Assembly: GCF_003710825.1 (NCBI RefSeq)
Contig: NZ_RHHQ01000025.1
Coordinates: 154,406-218,405, forward strand
Length of the DNA: 64,000 bases
Direction: 5' to 3'
Source: Brevibacillus fluminis
GTDB taxonomy: Bacteria > Bacillota > Bacilli > Brevibacillales > Brevibacillaceae
Shown: in pieces, positions 8,548 through 18,050 of the stretch
Numbering within the stretch: the first letter of the stretch is position 1
How the letters are laid out: the number at the start of each line of letters is the position of its first letter
Made by a program: the position numbers and the translations under genes
The notes under the pieces: generated by a model
The model's input: only the letters and a program-made list of their open reading frames with translations
Told to the model about the DNA's origin: nothing
The model's database searches: none

Positions 8548-10294
8548 TTTTTGGCGAATTGTTTTTTTTATAAACGATTTCCCGTTTAATTTGGTGCTTT
8601 TGCATTTTCCTGACTAAAGCCGATTGATCAATGGATAAAGCTATAGCTGCTTTTCGGATACTAGAAAACTGATCAAGTGTCTCCATGATGATATTTCGTT
8701 CGAACTCTTCTATTTGCTCCTTCAATGGTTGAAAAACGTGATCCTTATCTTTATCTTTCGTGTCAGAAACTTTTTCACGTTGCCAGGCACCGGTATCAAA
8801 ATTCGTTTTTCCATTGCCAGTTCCGGTTCCTCCTTCATCCATCTCATTTTCGATATCAGTAATCAATATTTCATTCTTATTTATCATCAAACTGATTCGT
8901 TCCACTTTATTTTTCAGTTCTCTAACATTTCCTGGCCAATCATATTGCAAGAACGTTTCCAGCACCTCCTGAGAGAATGTTCTGCTTATTCCATATCTTT
9001 CTTGGATTTCTTTCAAGAAAAAATAAACTAGCGGAATAATATCTGCTTTTCTCTCGCGGAGAGGAGGGATGAAAATGGGAATAATATGCAAGCGATAATA
9101 TAGATCTTCTCTAAATTTCCCTTCGTTGACCATCTCAAACAAATCGCGATTGGTCGCAGCGATCACCCGAACATTTACCTTAATCGGTTTATTACCACCA
9201 ATTCGTGTGACTTGGTATTCTTGAAGCACGCGAAGGAGTTTCGCTTGAAGCAGTAAAGGCATCTCCGCAATCTCATCAAGGAAAATCGTTCCGTCAGAAG
9301 CGATTTCAAACAAACCTGCCTTCCCCTTTGGGTTTGCACCTGTAAACGCTCCTGGTTCATAGCCAAACAGCTCTGATTCTAATAATTTTTCTGGAATCGC
9401 ACCGCAGTTAATGACGATAAGCCGCTGGTCTTTGCGATTGCTGTGCTGGTGAATGAGATTGGCAATCCCTTCTTTTCCTACGCCTGATTCACCCTGAATC
9501 AAGACTAACGAATCAACTTTCGCAACGCGAAGCGCACGTTCTACAACCTGCAGCATCTTTGGATCGTGGGCTTGGATGGAATTTTGGGTACCTGTCTTAA
9601 CTTTCAGTTCCTGTAATTCTTTCTTTATTTTTTTATTTTGTTCTTCCAACTCTGCGATCTCTCTCTCTAAGCGATTCAATTTATTTAGATCTCGCGTATT
9701 GTTTAAAACCAGTCTAATAGTTCCTTCCTTATCTCTTATCGGAGTGGCGGAAACCAAAACTTTTTTTCCGTTTTCATACTTTTGGATGATACTTACCGAT
9801 TCTCCTGTTTCTAAAACATGCAAAGTCGCTGACTTATTAAAAACACCTTCATTTACTAGATCTCGAACATTTTTGCCAATGCAATTCTTCTCCAAGATTT
9901 CTTGATCCGCCTGATTTTGAAAAAGGAACACGCCGTTATCGTCACAAATCGTAACTCCATCAAAGGAAGAGTCAAGAATTTGTTTTATCTCATCCTTGAA
10001 AAGAAAGATGTGGGATAGGTCGCCATTCCAAAAGTGCTGTACATTTGTAGACTGAATGAAGAAGAGAAATGCATCCAGAATGGTAATTACCTCAATTTCG
10101 CATTTGAGATGCAGCACACAAAAATGCCGCGCACCTTGTTTAGAAACGTGAAGAAGGTCATTTCGATCTTTTTCCGTACAGTATTGTTCTGCTTTCTTGT
10201 TTACGAATTGAATATTGTGTTCTTGATCGGTAATAACGATTCCAATCGAATTGATTTGTTGAATATCATGAATGATTTTTCTATCACTTTGCAT
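8540..10294 (-). CDS. Sigma-54-dependent activator with PAS domains (bacterial enhancer-binding protein)
   Basis: Activates sigma-54 RNA polymerase by ATP hydrolysis from upstream sites. The order of parts is: a short N-terminal PAS-like segment (about 10-60), a second PAS domain (about 105-200), a coiled coil (about 203-235), the AAA+ domain with Walker A GESGVGKE (268-275), the sigma-54 contact loop GAFTGA (315-320) and Walker B GTIFLDE (335-341), then a Fis-type helix-turn-helix near the C-terminus (IRKAAIALSIDQSALVRKMQK). GAFTGA is intact, so it should be a true activator. The PAS domains suggest a small-molecule inducer, as in RocR-like proteins. Its -10 candidate TATAAT lies 45 bases upstream. 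Target candidates are P1 (8359), P2 (40640) and P3 (42086). Confidence 0.93.
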   Translation of the reverse strand: MQSDRKIIHDIQQINSIGIVITDQEHNIQFVNKKAEQYCTEKDRNDLLHVSKQGARHFCVLHLKCEIEVITILDAFLFFIQSTNVQHFWNGDLSHIFLFKDEIKQILDSSFDGVTICDDNGVFLFQNQADQEILEKNCIGKNVRDLVNEGVFNKSATLHVLETGESVSIIQKYENGKKVLVSATPIRDKEGTIRLVLNNTRDLNKLNRLEREIAELEEQNKKIKKELQELKVKTGTQNSIQAHDPKMLQVVERALRVAKVDSLVLIQGESGVGKEGIANLIHQHSNRKDQRLIVINCGAIPEKLLESELFGYEPGAFTGANPKGKAGLFEIASDGTIFLDEIAEMPLLLQAKLLRVLQEYQVTRIGGNKPIKVNVRVIAATNRDLFEMVNEGKFREDLYYRLHIIPIFIPPLRERKADIIPLVYFFLKEIQERYGISRTFSQEVLETFLQYDWPGNVRELKNKVERISLMINKNEILITDIENEMDEGGTGTGNGKTNFDTGAWQREKVSDTKDKDKDHVFQPLKEQIEEFERNIIMETLDQFSSIRKAAIALSIDQSALVRKMQKHQIKREIVYKKNNSPKSK

Positions 10295-10338
10295 TACGAT
10301 ACCTCCCTCTACAGGTTCGGGTATGCTACCATTTCGTT

Positions 10339-10344
10339 ATTATA
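10339..10344 (-). promoter_or_regulatory. Possible -10 element of the activator gene
   Basis: A perfect TATAAT on the minus strand lies 45 bases before the activator start, which has a good GGGAGG site. No convincing -35 is visible, so this is only a candidate. Confidence 0.3.
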
Positions 10345-10377
10345 TAAGTCTTTTATGGTATTGAGGTAGAGCCACAT

Positions 10378-10435
10378 AAAAAAATCACGGTCTTCCCCTA
10401 GTGCGAAGAGCATCAGGTGAAAATCGTGATTTTTT
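10378..10435 (-). terminator. Terminator of the MerR-led operon
   Basis: AAAAAAATCACG (10378-10389) pairs with CGTGATTTTTT (10425-10435). On the minus strand the stem ends in a T run. It lies 41 bases after the stop of the peptide-binding protein and closes the 16753-10476 operon. Confidence 0.7.
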
Positions 10436-10475
10436 CTTGTTATAGGGTTGTGAACCTTCGTTTCTACGATCCGTC

Positions 10476-12125
10476 TTACTGATCAACCCAGGCGTCGTTA
10501 AATAGCAGGCGATCTTGACTTACCTTAATTCCCTTCACGCGCTTATTTACCACAAAAAACTGCTTATCGATGTAGATCGGAATGATGTACGCTTGCTCAA
10601 TCATATATCGCTGCACTTCCGAGTAAACCTGTTTTCTCGCCTCCGGATCAACCGTTCGGCGGCCAAGCGCAGCCAATTCATCCAGTTTCTCGTCTTTGAT
10701 CGACGAGAAATTGAAGCCGCCGATTTGGCTCGAATGGAAGAACATATAGAAAATATCCGGATCGATATGGTCATATGCCATCACAGTGAGATCGAATTCC
10801 CCTTTGATCGCTGTATCGAGCATGGCCCCGGGTTCCATACTGTTGATCTTGACTTTGATCCCGAGTTCGTCAAGCATCGATTGCACGAGCTGCGATTCTT
10901 TGGCTTGTCTTTCTCTGGAGAGCAAGGTTAGGCTGAGTGTTTTTCCGTTCTTTTCTCGTATTCCTTCTGCATTCGTCTTCCAGCCCGCATCATCCAGCAG
11001 CTTTTTCGCTTGCTCCTGGTCGAACTTATAATCCAGCTCTTCAACCGCTTTGTCGTAGCCAAAGAAAGTTGGCGGAAGCAAGCTGTGGGCGACTTCTCCC
11101 TCCCCCTGCAGAGCAGCCTGGATGATCGCTTGCTTGTTGATCGCCATGTTCAAAGCTTTGCGTACCTGGACATCCCGAAGTGCTTCCGTCTTCATGTTCA
11201 TCTCCAGAAACAGACCGATCCCGCTCCTCATTTTCTCCAGAACCACAAATTTGTCGCTATTCCGATATTTTTTCGCGTCTTTTGCTTGAACGTTTAATGC
11301 GACATCGATCGTACCGCTGTCCAATGCTGCCATCGTCGTTTGATAATCGATAATGAATTTGGCAACAAGCTTATCCGGTCGAACCGGGCCTTGATTTTCA
11401 TAATACGGCTCAGGCCATTTGAATTTGTCATTACGTGCAAAAGTAATGGATTGACCAGGCTGCCAGCTTTCCAATTTCCATGGTCCTACCCCCAGTGGAT
11501 GCCTTCCATAGTCGGGACCCGCTTTCTCGATTGCTTGCAAAGAAAGTGGCTGTAACCAGCCCGGTACGGAAAGGTTGAGAAGCAATGGGGCAAACGGTTC
11601 CTTCAATTCCAAAATGAGTGTCTGATCATCGGGCGCTTTTACTTCCTTCAGCGATTCCAGCATTGCCTGCGTAGCTTTTGCCTGGGTTTTCGGATCGAGA
11701 ATACGATCGAACGTCTCCTTGAACGTTTTGGCGTTCAGTGGCGTCCCGTCGCTAAACGTAACGCCTGAGCGTATGGTGAATGTCCACACTTTTCCATCCG
11801 GAGAAATTTTGTAGCTATCAGCCAAATAAGGCTTGATTTCGCGCGTGTCAGGGTCCACATAGACAAGCGTTCCGCCCATAAGACCCGCAAGCTCGTCTGT
11901 CACACTCGCCCCGTTTGACTTGTGAACGTCCAGCGTATCCGGCTCTTGCTTGTAGGCGATCGTGATCGTGCCGCCCTGCTTTGGCGGACCGGATTTTTCG
12001 GGCCCTGGAATTGCAGAGTTCACCTCGGTGCCGCCTCCGCTGCACCCGCTGATGACAAGCATCATCCCCATAACCGTGCATAAAGACCCACGAAAAAATT
12101 TGGTTCCCAACCTACTTTTGTGCAT
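10476..12125 (-). CDS. Peptide ABC transporter substrate-binding lipoprotein (family 5), copy A
   Basis: Extracytoplasmic lipoprotein that captures peptides or similar compounds for an Opp/Dpp-type importer. The signal peptide ends in the lipobox VISGC with the lipidated Cys at 28. The mature part begins with the family pattern GGTITIAYKQEPDTLDVHKS and fills the usual length (549 residues). Very similar to the binding protein at 29083, and less so to the one at 21550. It has no permease or ATPase genes of its own nearby, so it most likely feeds the ABC system at 25269-29083. Last gene of the MerR-led operon, 11 bases after the S9 peptidase. Confidence 0.9.
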   Translation of the reverse strand: MHKSRLGTKFFRGSLCTVMGMMLVISGCSGGGTEVNSAIPGPEKSGPPKQGGTITIAYKQEPDTLDVHKSNGASVTDELAGLMGGTLVYVDPDTREIKPYLADSYKISPDGKVWTFTIRSGVTFSDGTPLNAKTFKETFDRILDPKTQAKATQAMLESLKEVKAPDDQTLILELKEPFAPLLLNLSVPGWLQPLSLQAIEKAGPDYGRHPLGVGPWKLESWQPGQSITFARNDKFKWPEPYYENQGPVRPDKLVAKFIIDYQTTMAALDSGTIDVALNVQAKDAKKYRNSDKFVVLEKMRSGIGLFLEMNMKTEALRDVQVRKALNMAINKQAIIQAALQGEGEVAHSLLPPTFFGYDKAVEELDYKFDQEQAKKLLDDAGWKTNAEGIREKNGKTLSLTLLSRERQAKESQLVQSMLDELGIKVKINSMEPGAMLDTAIKGEFDLTVMAYDHIDPDIFYMFFHSSQIGGFNFSSIKDEKLDELAALGRRTVDPEARKQVYSEVQRYMIEQAYIIPIYIDKQFFVVNKRVKGIKVSQDRLLFNDAWVDQ

Positions 12126-12136
12126 GATTATCCCCC

Positions 12137-14494
12137 TTACTGTGAATCCTCTTCTCTAATTATGTAGCCTTTTGGTGGCTCTGCGCCCAGCAAATATGTA
12201 ACGAAATAGTCCCATTTCCTTCGGATAAAATAGCGATCGGTGTAAAAGCGATGATCTTTGTTCGGCATGATCAGCAGATCGAAATCTTTGTTCGCTTTGA
12301 TGAGAGCATCGACCAATCTCAAGGTGTGAGCCGGATGCACGTTATCATCGAGATCGCCGTGAGCGAGCAGCAAATGACCGCGCAGATTATGGGCGAGAGT
12401 GGCATTGTCCTGCTCCCGATACAATTCTGCGTCATAAGCTCCATGATATCGTTCACCCCAGGCGTGCACATACAGGCGCTGATCATGGTTACCGCAACCT
12501 GCTACGGCAACTTTATAGACATCCGGATACGTGAGCATTGCCCTTACAGAACCGTACCCACCGCCCGATGCGCCCCAAATACCGACCCGATCCAAGTCTA
12601 GAAAAAGATAGTGCTCGGCCAGTTGCTTTATTCCAGCTACATGGTCAATCAAGCCAGCCGCACCCTGGAGGTTACCGTAGGAAACGTCGTGGAACGCTTT
12701 GGAGCGAAAAGGAGTCCCCATCCCGTCTAGGATGACGGTTGCGAAACCCAACTGGGAAAAGGGCTGAGCGTCGCCAAGCAGGTCCAAGATCCCCGCATAC
12801 GCCTCTGCGCAAAAAAACTTCGGCGTATTGATCCGCTGGACGCCTCCGTAAAAATAGTCGATCACCGGGTATTTCCGCGCTGGATCAAAATCGGCCGGCC
12901 GGACCAAGACACCATACAGATCGGTCATGCCATCGTGTGCCTTGACGGTGATTCTCTGCGGCATCTGATACCCTTGGGCCAAAAGGAGCTCAATATCTGC
13001 CTTTTCCAGCTCGCGGATGAGTCGACCGTCTGCTGCTCGCAGAATAGACACAGGCGGTAAGTCTACCCGCGAGAAAACATCGACGAAATACTCGAGGCCA
13101 GGCGAAAAGGTGACCATGTGCATGGCATCTTCTGGTGTGAGTAAAGTCAAATCAGAACCGTCTAAGCGAACGCGGTAGAGATGCAGGTAATAAGGGTCAC
13201 GCCCTTCCTCGCGCCCTCCAGCGGTAAAATAGAGCCAGCCTCTTTCCACGTCGATCGCTTCAATGTTGCGGACTGCCCATGGCCCTTGTGTCAAGCGGTG
13301 TCTCAGTTCACCTGACCGTGCGTCATACAGATAAAGATGGGCCCAACCATCTCGCTCCGATTGCCAGATGAACGACCTACCATCCCCTATCAGACGAATG
13401 TTTGGCTCATACACAACGGAGTGGTCAGCCACTTCACTTAGATGGCCAATATCGATGTTCAAGAAAGTTTCAGAATGTTCTTTCAAAAGAGTGTGATGTG
13501 AACCCGTTTGCGGGTCTGTAATGACGAATTCAGCTGTTTTGCAATCGCGCGACAGGCGCACATAGTAGGCTTTCTCACTATCGCTCGACCAACCGGCGAG
13601 TCGAATGCCCTTTCTCAGCGATGTAAAGAGAAAAGGAACGGGCTGGGGCTGCGAATCCAGTGGCACAATGGTTCCTTTTTCGATATCGATACAGAGCAGT
13701 TCCATCTGTGCGATGTGCTCATCACCCGGAAACGGATAGCGGTAGGAATGCAGGACAGGACGCACATCTTCTCCTGATGGTACAGACTGGACCAGATGAA
13801 GGTCGCGGACGAATCGTTGATCTAGCCGATAGGTTATCAGTTTTTTTGAGTCTGGAGACCAGAGCGCGGTCGGCGGATGCTTGATACCATGCAATCGCTC
13901 GGTAACCGCCGTTGTTCTGGACTCGGGCTGGGTTGCGTAATCGTAATAAGCTTGTCCATCGTATGTAAGCTGGACAATTTCACCCGTCTCAAGGGAACGC
14001 ACGTACAGATTGTATTCTGTCAGAAATGCAGCCCAACGACCATCTGGAGAAGGAAGCTCGTCCTTTCTTACTGACTGGTGGGACTCTGCGGTTTTTGCAT
14101 CTTCTATTGCAAGAGGTGCACATGTGTAATCGTCCAGCTGGCAAATCCACGGCTGCTTTTCAACGTGAAAGACAATCGCTTGCTCATCGTGTTCGAACGC
14201 AAATTGCTCGAACGGCAATTTGTCGGGATCACACACTTTCCCCAACCCAAGTGAAAGGGTTTCCGCCAATTTTTGATGATCAAATGCCAACCGACTCGTG
14301 CTTTGTCGTGGATCGACGAGGATGAACTGCTTGCCGCGGCCGCTTGCCATCCGCAGCTCTCTTTTATACCAAAAACGCTCTGTTTGCCCTAGCCAGTGAG
14401 CCTTGATCAGACTATTAAAGACGTAATTTCCCGTATTCGTTGCCATAAGCTTCTCTGCCCGTTGATACTGCTCTCGGCTTATTGCTTGTTTCAT
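12137..14494 (-). CDS. S9 family serine peptidase, dipeptidyl peptidase IV-like
   Basis: Prolyl oligopeptidase-family enzyme of about 785 residues, with an N-terminal beta-propeller and a C-terminal alpha/beta hydrolase domain. The nucleophile Ser lies in WGASGGGYGS (about 643), the Asp in HGDLDDNVHP (about 716) and the His in NKDHRFY (about 748). No signal peptide is visible, so it acts in the cytoplasm on imported peptides. The start is ATG at 14494, which follows GGGGGAGGTG. An upstream in-frame start would run into the amidohydrolase gene and has no such site. The neighbours are an amidohydrolase upstream (14-base gap) and a peptide-binding lipoprotein downstream (11-base gap), all in the MerR-led operon. 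Confidence 0.9.
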   Translation of the reverse strand: MKQAISREQYQRAEKLMATNTGNYVFNSLIKAHWLGQTERFWYKRELRMASGRGKQFILVDPRQSTSRLAFDHQKLAETLSLGLGKVCDPDKLPFEQFAFEHDEQAIVFHVEKQPWICQLDDYTCAPLAIEDAKTAESHQSVRKDELPSPDGRWAAFLTEYNLYVRSLETGEIVQLTYDGQAYYDYATQPESRTTAVTERLHGIKHPPTALWSPDSKKLITYRLDQRFVRDLHLVQSVPSGEDVRPVLHSYRYPFPGDEHIAQMELLCIDIEKGTIVPLDSQPQPVPFLFTSLRKGIRLAGWSSDSEKAYYVRLSRDCKTAEFVITDPQTGSHHTLLKEHSETFLNIDIGHLSEVADHSVVYEPNIRLIGDGRSFIWQSERDGWAHLYLYDARSGELRHRLTQGPWAVRNIEAIDVERGWLYFTAGGREEGRDPYYLHLYRVRLDGSDLTLLTPEDAMHMVTFSPGLEYFVDVFSRVDLPPVSILRAADGRLIRELEKADIELLLAQGYQMPQRITVKAHDGMTDLYGVLVRPADFDPARKYPVIDYFYGGVQRINTPKFFCAEAYAGILDLLGDAQPFSQLGFATVILDGMGTPFRSKAFHDVSYGNLQGAAGLIDHVAGIKQLAEHYLFLDLDRVGIWGASGGGYGSVRAMLTYPDVYKVAVAGCGNHDQRLYVHAWGERYHGAYDAELYREQDNATLAHNLRGHLLLAHGDLDDNVHPAHTLRLVDALIKANKDFDLLIMPNKDHRFYTDRYFIRRKWDYFVTYLLGAEPPKGYIIREEDSQ

Positions 14495-14508
14495 GGCTAC
14501 ACCTCCCC

Positions 14509-15720
14509 CTACGTTCTTGCAAATACAGAGACCCCTTCCAGAAAAACTTCCCGTACCTGCGATAACGCTGTACAATCAGCCAAAGGATCGCCCTTCACCA
14601 CCAGCAAGTCTGCGAGATTGCCAGTTTTAACTGTACCGAATGTATCGCCTTGGTCGAGGACTTCAGCGGCGTTTTGTGTAGCTGCCTGTATCGCTTTAAG
14701 AGGGTGCATGCCTAATTCGACCATCAACCGGATTTCTTCTGCAACTGGTGTAATTGGATAGCCATCCAGCACAATATCTGTGCCCGTAGCGATCGTAACC
14801 CTTGTTTCCATCAATTTGGCGAAATTTTCGCGGTACGCTTTTTGCGATTCAAGAAAAAACTCAGCCTGCTTCATGAATTGTTCATTCACAAGCCCTTTGA
14901 CGGCTGCTTGTTCTTCTGCGGCTTTTTTGAAATGATCGGCGATTTGAAAGAACGTGACCATCGTCGGCACCCATACTTGTCCTTTTTCCGCCATTTGTCT
15001 TGCTTGCTCCACCGTCAGGAATGTTGCGTGCTCGATGGTATCGAATCCTGCATCGATCGCCATCTGGATTGCAGGCTGCAGCGAGGCGTGTACACAACAT
15101 TTTCGACCTAGCCGATGAGCTTCGTCCACGGCGGCATCCAGTTCTTCCTGCGTGAACTCCGGAGTCGGTGTCCGATCGCTGGTCATCAGCTTGATCCAGT
15201 CGGCGCCCGCTCTCACCTGTTCACGTACGGCAGTTCGCACCTCCCATGGCCCATTTGCCTCCCGCAAGCCTCCTTTCAGCGGCCAGCCATGCCCGCCTGT
15301 CATGATAATCCCCTGGTTCACCTCAAAAAGCCGGGGTGAGACGATCATGTTCTTTTTTATCGCACGCTTCAATGTGCCGCAAAGACCATCCGGCGCCGCA
15401 ACATCCCTTATAGTGGTCACACCAAGTGAAAGCGCCTCTCGCAAATTGCTTGACGCCAAGAGAGCGATCATTCCGTCTGTGTATTGTGCGGCATCCGGTT
15501 TGCTCCACCAGTAACCGATATGTACATGCAAATCGATCAAGCCTGGTAAAATGGTACATCCGTTGTAGCGAGTCACATCTGCTTGCGAATATTTCCTTCG
15601 TGCTTCCTCTTGCGTATCCACTGCCACAATGCGGCCAGATTCGTCAATCGCGACCGCAGCCTCTTGCATAACCTGTTCGCCATCTCCGATAATCACGCGA
15701 TCCGCAAATAAAAGTTTCAT
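14509..15720 (-). CDS. Amidohydrolase superfamily protein (imidazolonepropionase/prolidase-like)
   Basis: Metal-dependent hydrolase of a cyclic or peptide amide bond, 403 residues. The first metal-binding motif HVH lies in GLIDLHVHIGYWW. A Lys in DWIKLMTSD may be the carboxylated bridging residue. Further His lie in CVHASLQ and TIEHAT, and the late Asp in GTDIVLDGYP. These are the standard ligands of the superfamily, and the pattern is closest to the imidazolonepropionase-related Xaa-Pro dipeptidases. Second gene of the MerR-led operon, 16 bases after the regulator. The pairing with an S9 peptidase suggests a final dipeptidase step, but cyclic-amide hydrolysis is equally possible. Confidence 0.85.
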   Translation of the reverse strand: MKLLFADRVIIGDGEQVMQEAAVAIDESGRIVAVDTQEEARRKYSQADVTRYNGCTILPGLIDLHVHIGYWWSKPDAAQYTDGMIALLASSNLREALSLGVTTIRDVAAPDGLCGTLKRAIKKNMIVSPRLFEVNQGIIMTGGHGWPLKGGLREANGPWEVRTAVREQVRAGADWIKLMTSDRTPTPEFTQEELDAAVDEAHRLGRKCCVHASLQPAIQMAIDAGFDTIEHATFLTVEQARQMAEKGQVWVPTMVTFFQIADHFKKAAEEQAAVKGLVNEQFMKQAEFFLESQKAYRENFAKLMETRVTIATGTDIVLDGYPITPVAEEIRLMVELGMHPLKAIQAATQNAAEVLDQGDTFGTVKTGNLADLLVVKGDPLADCTALSQVREVFLEGVSVFART

Positions 15721-15736
15721 CGGTCGATCTCCCTTT

Positions 15737-16753
15737 TTATTTCGAGATTGCCTGTTTCTTCTTGATTTGGACTTCTTCCAACTGCGCGATCTTCCACATG
15801 ATTCCTTGATAGAGCAGCTTTTTGGCTTTTAACGCGCATTCCATGTCAGGATTCAGGATCGCTCGCAATTCCCAGAATCGCAGGACACGATCGGTTCCCG
15901 ATATTCTAGCCACTTTCATAAAGTAGCGAAGTAGATCGGGTGTGACGGGAACCTGCAGCATTTGCGCAAACTTCGATGCATAATACTCAACAATTTCTTG
16001 TACGGCAGTACTTTCCGGGGGGTGTTGTGCCTTTACTGCGTCGATCACCCGACTATAGATTTCGACTGTCTTTTTGTCCCACAAATCCTGATTTACGGAA
16101 TACTGCTGGACCGCATTCACGCAATCCTCCATACTCTGGCGAAACTCTGTGTGAAACTGAGAGTCTTTCAACAGCTCTTCCATTTCGTTCCATGCGGAAG
16201 ATTGCAGTGCAGTTATCTTTTTGTTTTTTGGGAAAATTCCATCGATGCTTTGAATCAAGGGCTCCTTCCAATCGTAAGGAAACTGATCGATGATCATCGA
16301 CTCTTTGATTTTTTTAAAAATAAATTTCTTTCGATCTTCCGTATTCGCACTGATAGATGCTACAAGATCGTGGATATGATGCAGTGAATCTTCGCCAATA
16401 CCGTTCTCCTTGGCCCTTTGCAAAATCGTGATCATATTGCTGAGCGTGCGCTGTTGTGTGCTCAAAGCCTCGATTTGCCAATCAAGCGCCTTGGAAACGG
16501 AGATTTCTCCTGAGATAATCTTGCGAATTTCATCAATGCCAAAGTTCAGGTAGCGAAGAGTCAGAATTAGCTCAAGCCGCCATACTTCCGCTGTTGTATA
16601 GAGCCGATGTCTTCCTTCGGTATGCATGGTCGGTTTGAGCAGGCCAATTTCATCATAGTAACGAACGGTTTTGACCGTTGTTCCCGTGCTTTTTGCCACT
16701 TCCCCGATCGAAAACCTTCCCTCTATCGATTTAGCATGTGAATCCAACAACAT
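15737..16753 (-). CDS. MerR family regulator with a large C-terminal domain
   Basis: The N-terminal winged helix reads FSIGEVAKSTGTTVKTVRYY, followed by the wing and a dimer helix to about residue 120, as in BltR/Mta-type MerR proteins. The remaining 200 or so residues are helical and carry no signature I know; they should be the effector-sensing part. The start ATG follows AAGGGGGG closely. It is the first gene of an operon with an amidohydrolase, an S9 peptidase and a binding lipoprotein. The promoter in front (16771-16801) has the 19-bp spacer and centred dyad expected for direct MerR-type activation, so the gene is probably autoactivated together with the operon when its ligand, perhaps a peptide, is present. 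Confidence 0.9.
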   Translation of the reverse strand: MLLDSHAKSIEGRFSIGEVAKSTGTTVKTVRYYDEIGLLKPTMHTEGRHRLYTTAEVWRLELILTLRYLNFGIDEIRKIISGEISVSKALDWQIEALSTQQRTLSNMITILQRAKENGIGEDSLHHIHDLVASISANTEDRKKFIFKKIKESMIIDQFPYDWKEPLIQSIDGIFPKNKKITALQSSAWNEMEELLKDSQFHTEFRQSMEDCVNAVQQYSVNQDLWDKKTVEIYSRVIDAVKAQHPPESTAVQEIVEYYASKFAQMLQVPVTPDLLRYFMKVARISGTDRVLRFWELRAILNPDMECALKAKKLLYQGIMWKIAQLEEVQIKKKQAISK

Positions 16754-16770
16754 CAGCCCCCCTTGTCCAG

Positions 16771-16801
16771 ATTATAAAACCTCCAGTAAGAGGAGATTCA
16801 A
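16771..16801 (-). promoter_or_regulatory. MerR-type promoter with 19-bp spacer and central dyad
   Basis: On the minus strand, -35 TTGAAT (16796-16801) and -10 TATAAT (16771-16776) are separated by 19 bases, not 17. The spacer is filled by the dyad AACCTCC-N7-GGAGATT (plus strand 16778-16798). Overlong spacers with an operator between the hexamers are the hallmark of promoters twisted into shape by MerR-family activators. It drives the operon beginning at 16753. Confidence 0.75.
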
Positions 16802-16870
16802 TTGATTGTTTTCGACAATTTGTTACTTCAAAAGCATAGGGAGTTTGTGTTAGCCGCTACCTGCACATGA

Positions 16871-17737
16871 TTATTCGATAAAGACATCCTGGCTGCTGTA
16901 GATCTGTTCCATACGCTCCTGACGCGCTTGCATCGTCTCCCGGTTCCTCACCAGAAGCCCCATGCTGAGCAGATGCAAAATGCTGTGGGCGCCCGCCATG
17001 GAGCTGTTTCCCGTATTGATGTCTACATTTACTTCTGATAAAAACGTGATGTCGCTGATGCGGCCGACCGGCGACAGAACGCGATCGGTTATGGCGATCA
17101 GCTTGCTGCCCAGCATTTTGGCTGCCTCCGCAATTTTGTACGACTCTTTGGAGTAACGCGGAAAAGAGATGACGATGACGGCTGATTTTTCATTCATGCT
17201 AAACAGCTTCTCGTAGGAATTGCCTCCTGTCGGACACAAATGCACATTTTCCCGCATCATACCGAGCATGAAGGAAATCCAGTTCGCCGCAGCGTGAGAT
17301 CCGCGATGACCGATGACGAGAATGTGGTCCGCCTGCGCCAAAACATCGACGGCCTTCCACATTTCCGCTTCATTCAACTGGGCCAAATTATGCTGCATGA
17401 TCGCGATTTCGTTTTCCATCGTCCGTCTGAACAGATTCTCCTCGCCCGATTCAATCGGGTTTTGCAGACGATTGATAGGTTGTGCGGACGCGTTCCCGAG
17501 TACGATTTGCTGCTGAATTTTCCCTTGCATCTCGGTAAAGCCGCTAAAGCCGAGCGCATAGGACAAACGAATCACGGTTGTTTCACTTACCTCCGCTTCG
17601 CGCGCGATCTGGACGACCGTGTTGAATGCGGCTTGATCCAGATGCTGCAGCAGATGAGCGGCTACTTTTCTCTGGGCGGCGGATAGCCCGTTAAATTTTT
17701 CTTTTACCAGATTTTCGAATGATGACTGTTCCTGCAT
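16871..17737 (-). CDS. MurR/RpiR family transcriptional regulator with SIS domain
   Basis: The N-terminal helix-turn-helix contains AREAEVSETTVIRLSYALGFSGFTEMQ (about residues 50-76). A SIS phosphosugar-binding domain follows (about 125-260), recognisable from ILVIGHRGSHAAANW. The start is ATG at 17737 with GGGGGA 7 bases upstream; the reading frame continues further upstream without a better site. The protein is 288 residues, normal for the family. It lies just downstream of the long peptide operon (30735-18051), separated by a terminator, and is probably its regulator or part of the same response. RpiR members usually sense sugar phosphates, so a regulator next to peptide genes is of interest. 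Confidence 0.88.
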   Translation of the reverse strand: MQEQSSFENLVKEKFNGLSAAQRKVAAHLLQHLDQAAFNTVVQIAREAEVSETTVIRLSYALGFSGFTEMQGKIQQQIVLGNASAQPINRLQNPIESGEENLFRRTMENEIAIMQHNLAQLNEAEMWKAVDVLAQADHILVIGHRGSHAAANWISFMLGMMRENVHLCPTGGNSYEKLFSMNEKSAVIVISFPRYSKESYKIAEAAKMLGSKLIAITDRVLSPVGRISDITFLSEVNVDINTGNSSMAGAHSILHLLSMGLLVRNRETMQARQERMEQIYSSQDVFIE

Positions 17738-18050
17738 ATATGTCCCCCGTCGATTCATGAATTCCGGTTGCTTGCGATTGGTGTTGCCCGCCATCGGTTT
17801 CAGCTTCCTATCCAGTATGCTTTTACTATTGGGTTTGCGCTCCGGTCGTGTCAAGCTGCTTTTTTTCAAGTCTCTTTCATCGTTTCCTGGAATCGTGCCG
17901 ATTATCGGATGAGCCGCCTGGAACATGGAACATACCGCATAGTCTGTCAAGGCTAAAATGAACATCTAGCTGTGAAAAAAGAAACGGGAGCAGCTGTGGG
18001 CTGATCCCGTTTCCCGACTCAGCGCACATGACTTATCCGCTTGGTCGGCA
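17738..18050. other. Intergenic region before the RpiR gene
   Basis: It holds the terminator of the upstream peptide operon (17975-18013) and two perfect minus-strand TTGACA hexamers (17849-17854 and 17945-17950). Neither has a convincing -10 at the right distance. The direct repeat ATGTTCC-ATGTTCC follows the second one. No further gene is supported. Confidence 0.4.
17975..18013 (-). terminator. Terminator of the nine-gene peptide operon
   Basis: GAAACGGGA (17981-17989) pairs perfectly with TCCCGTTTC (18005-18013). On the minus strand six T follow. It lies 38 bases after the stop of the CocE/NonD hydrolase. Confidence 0.82.
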
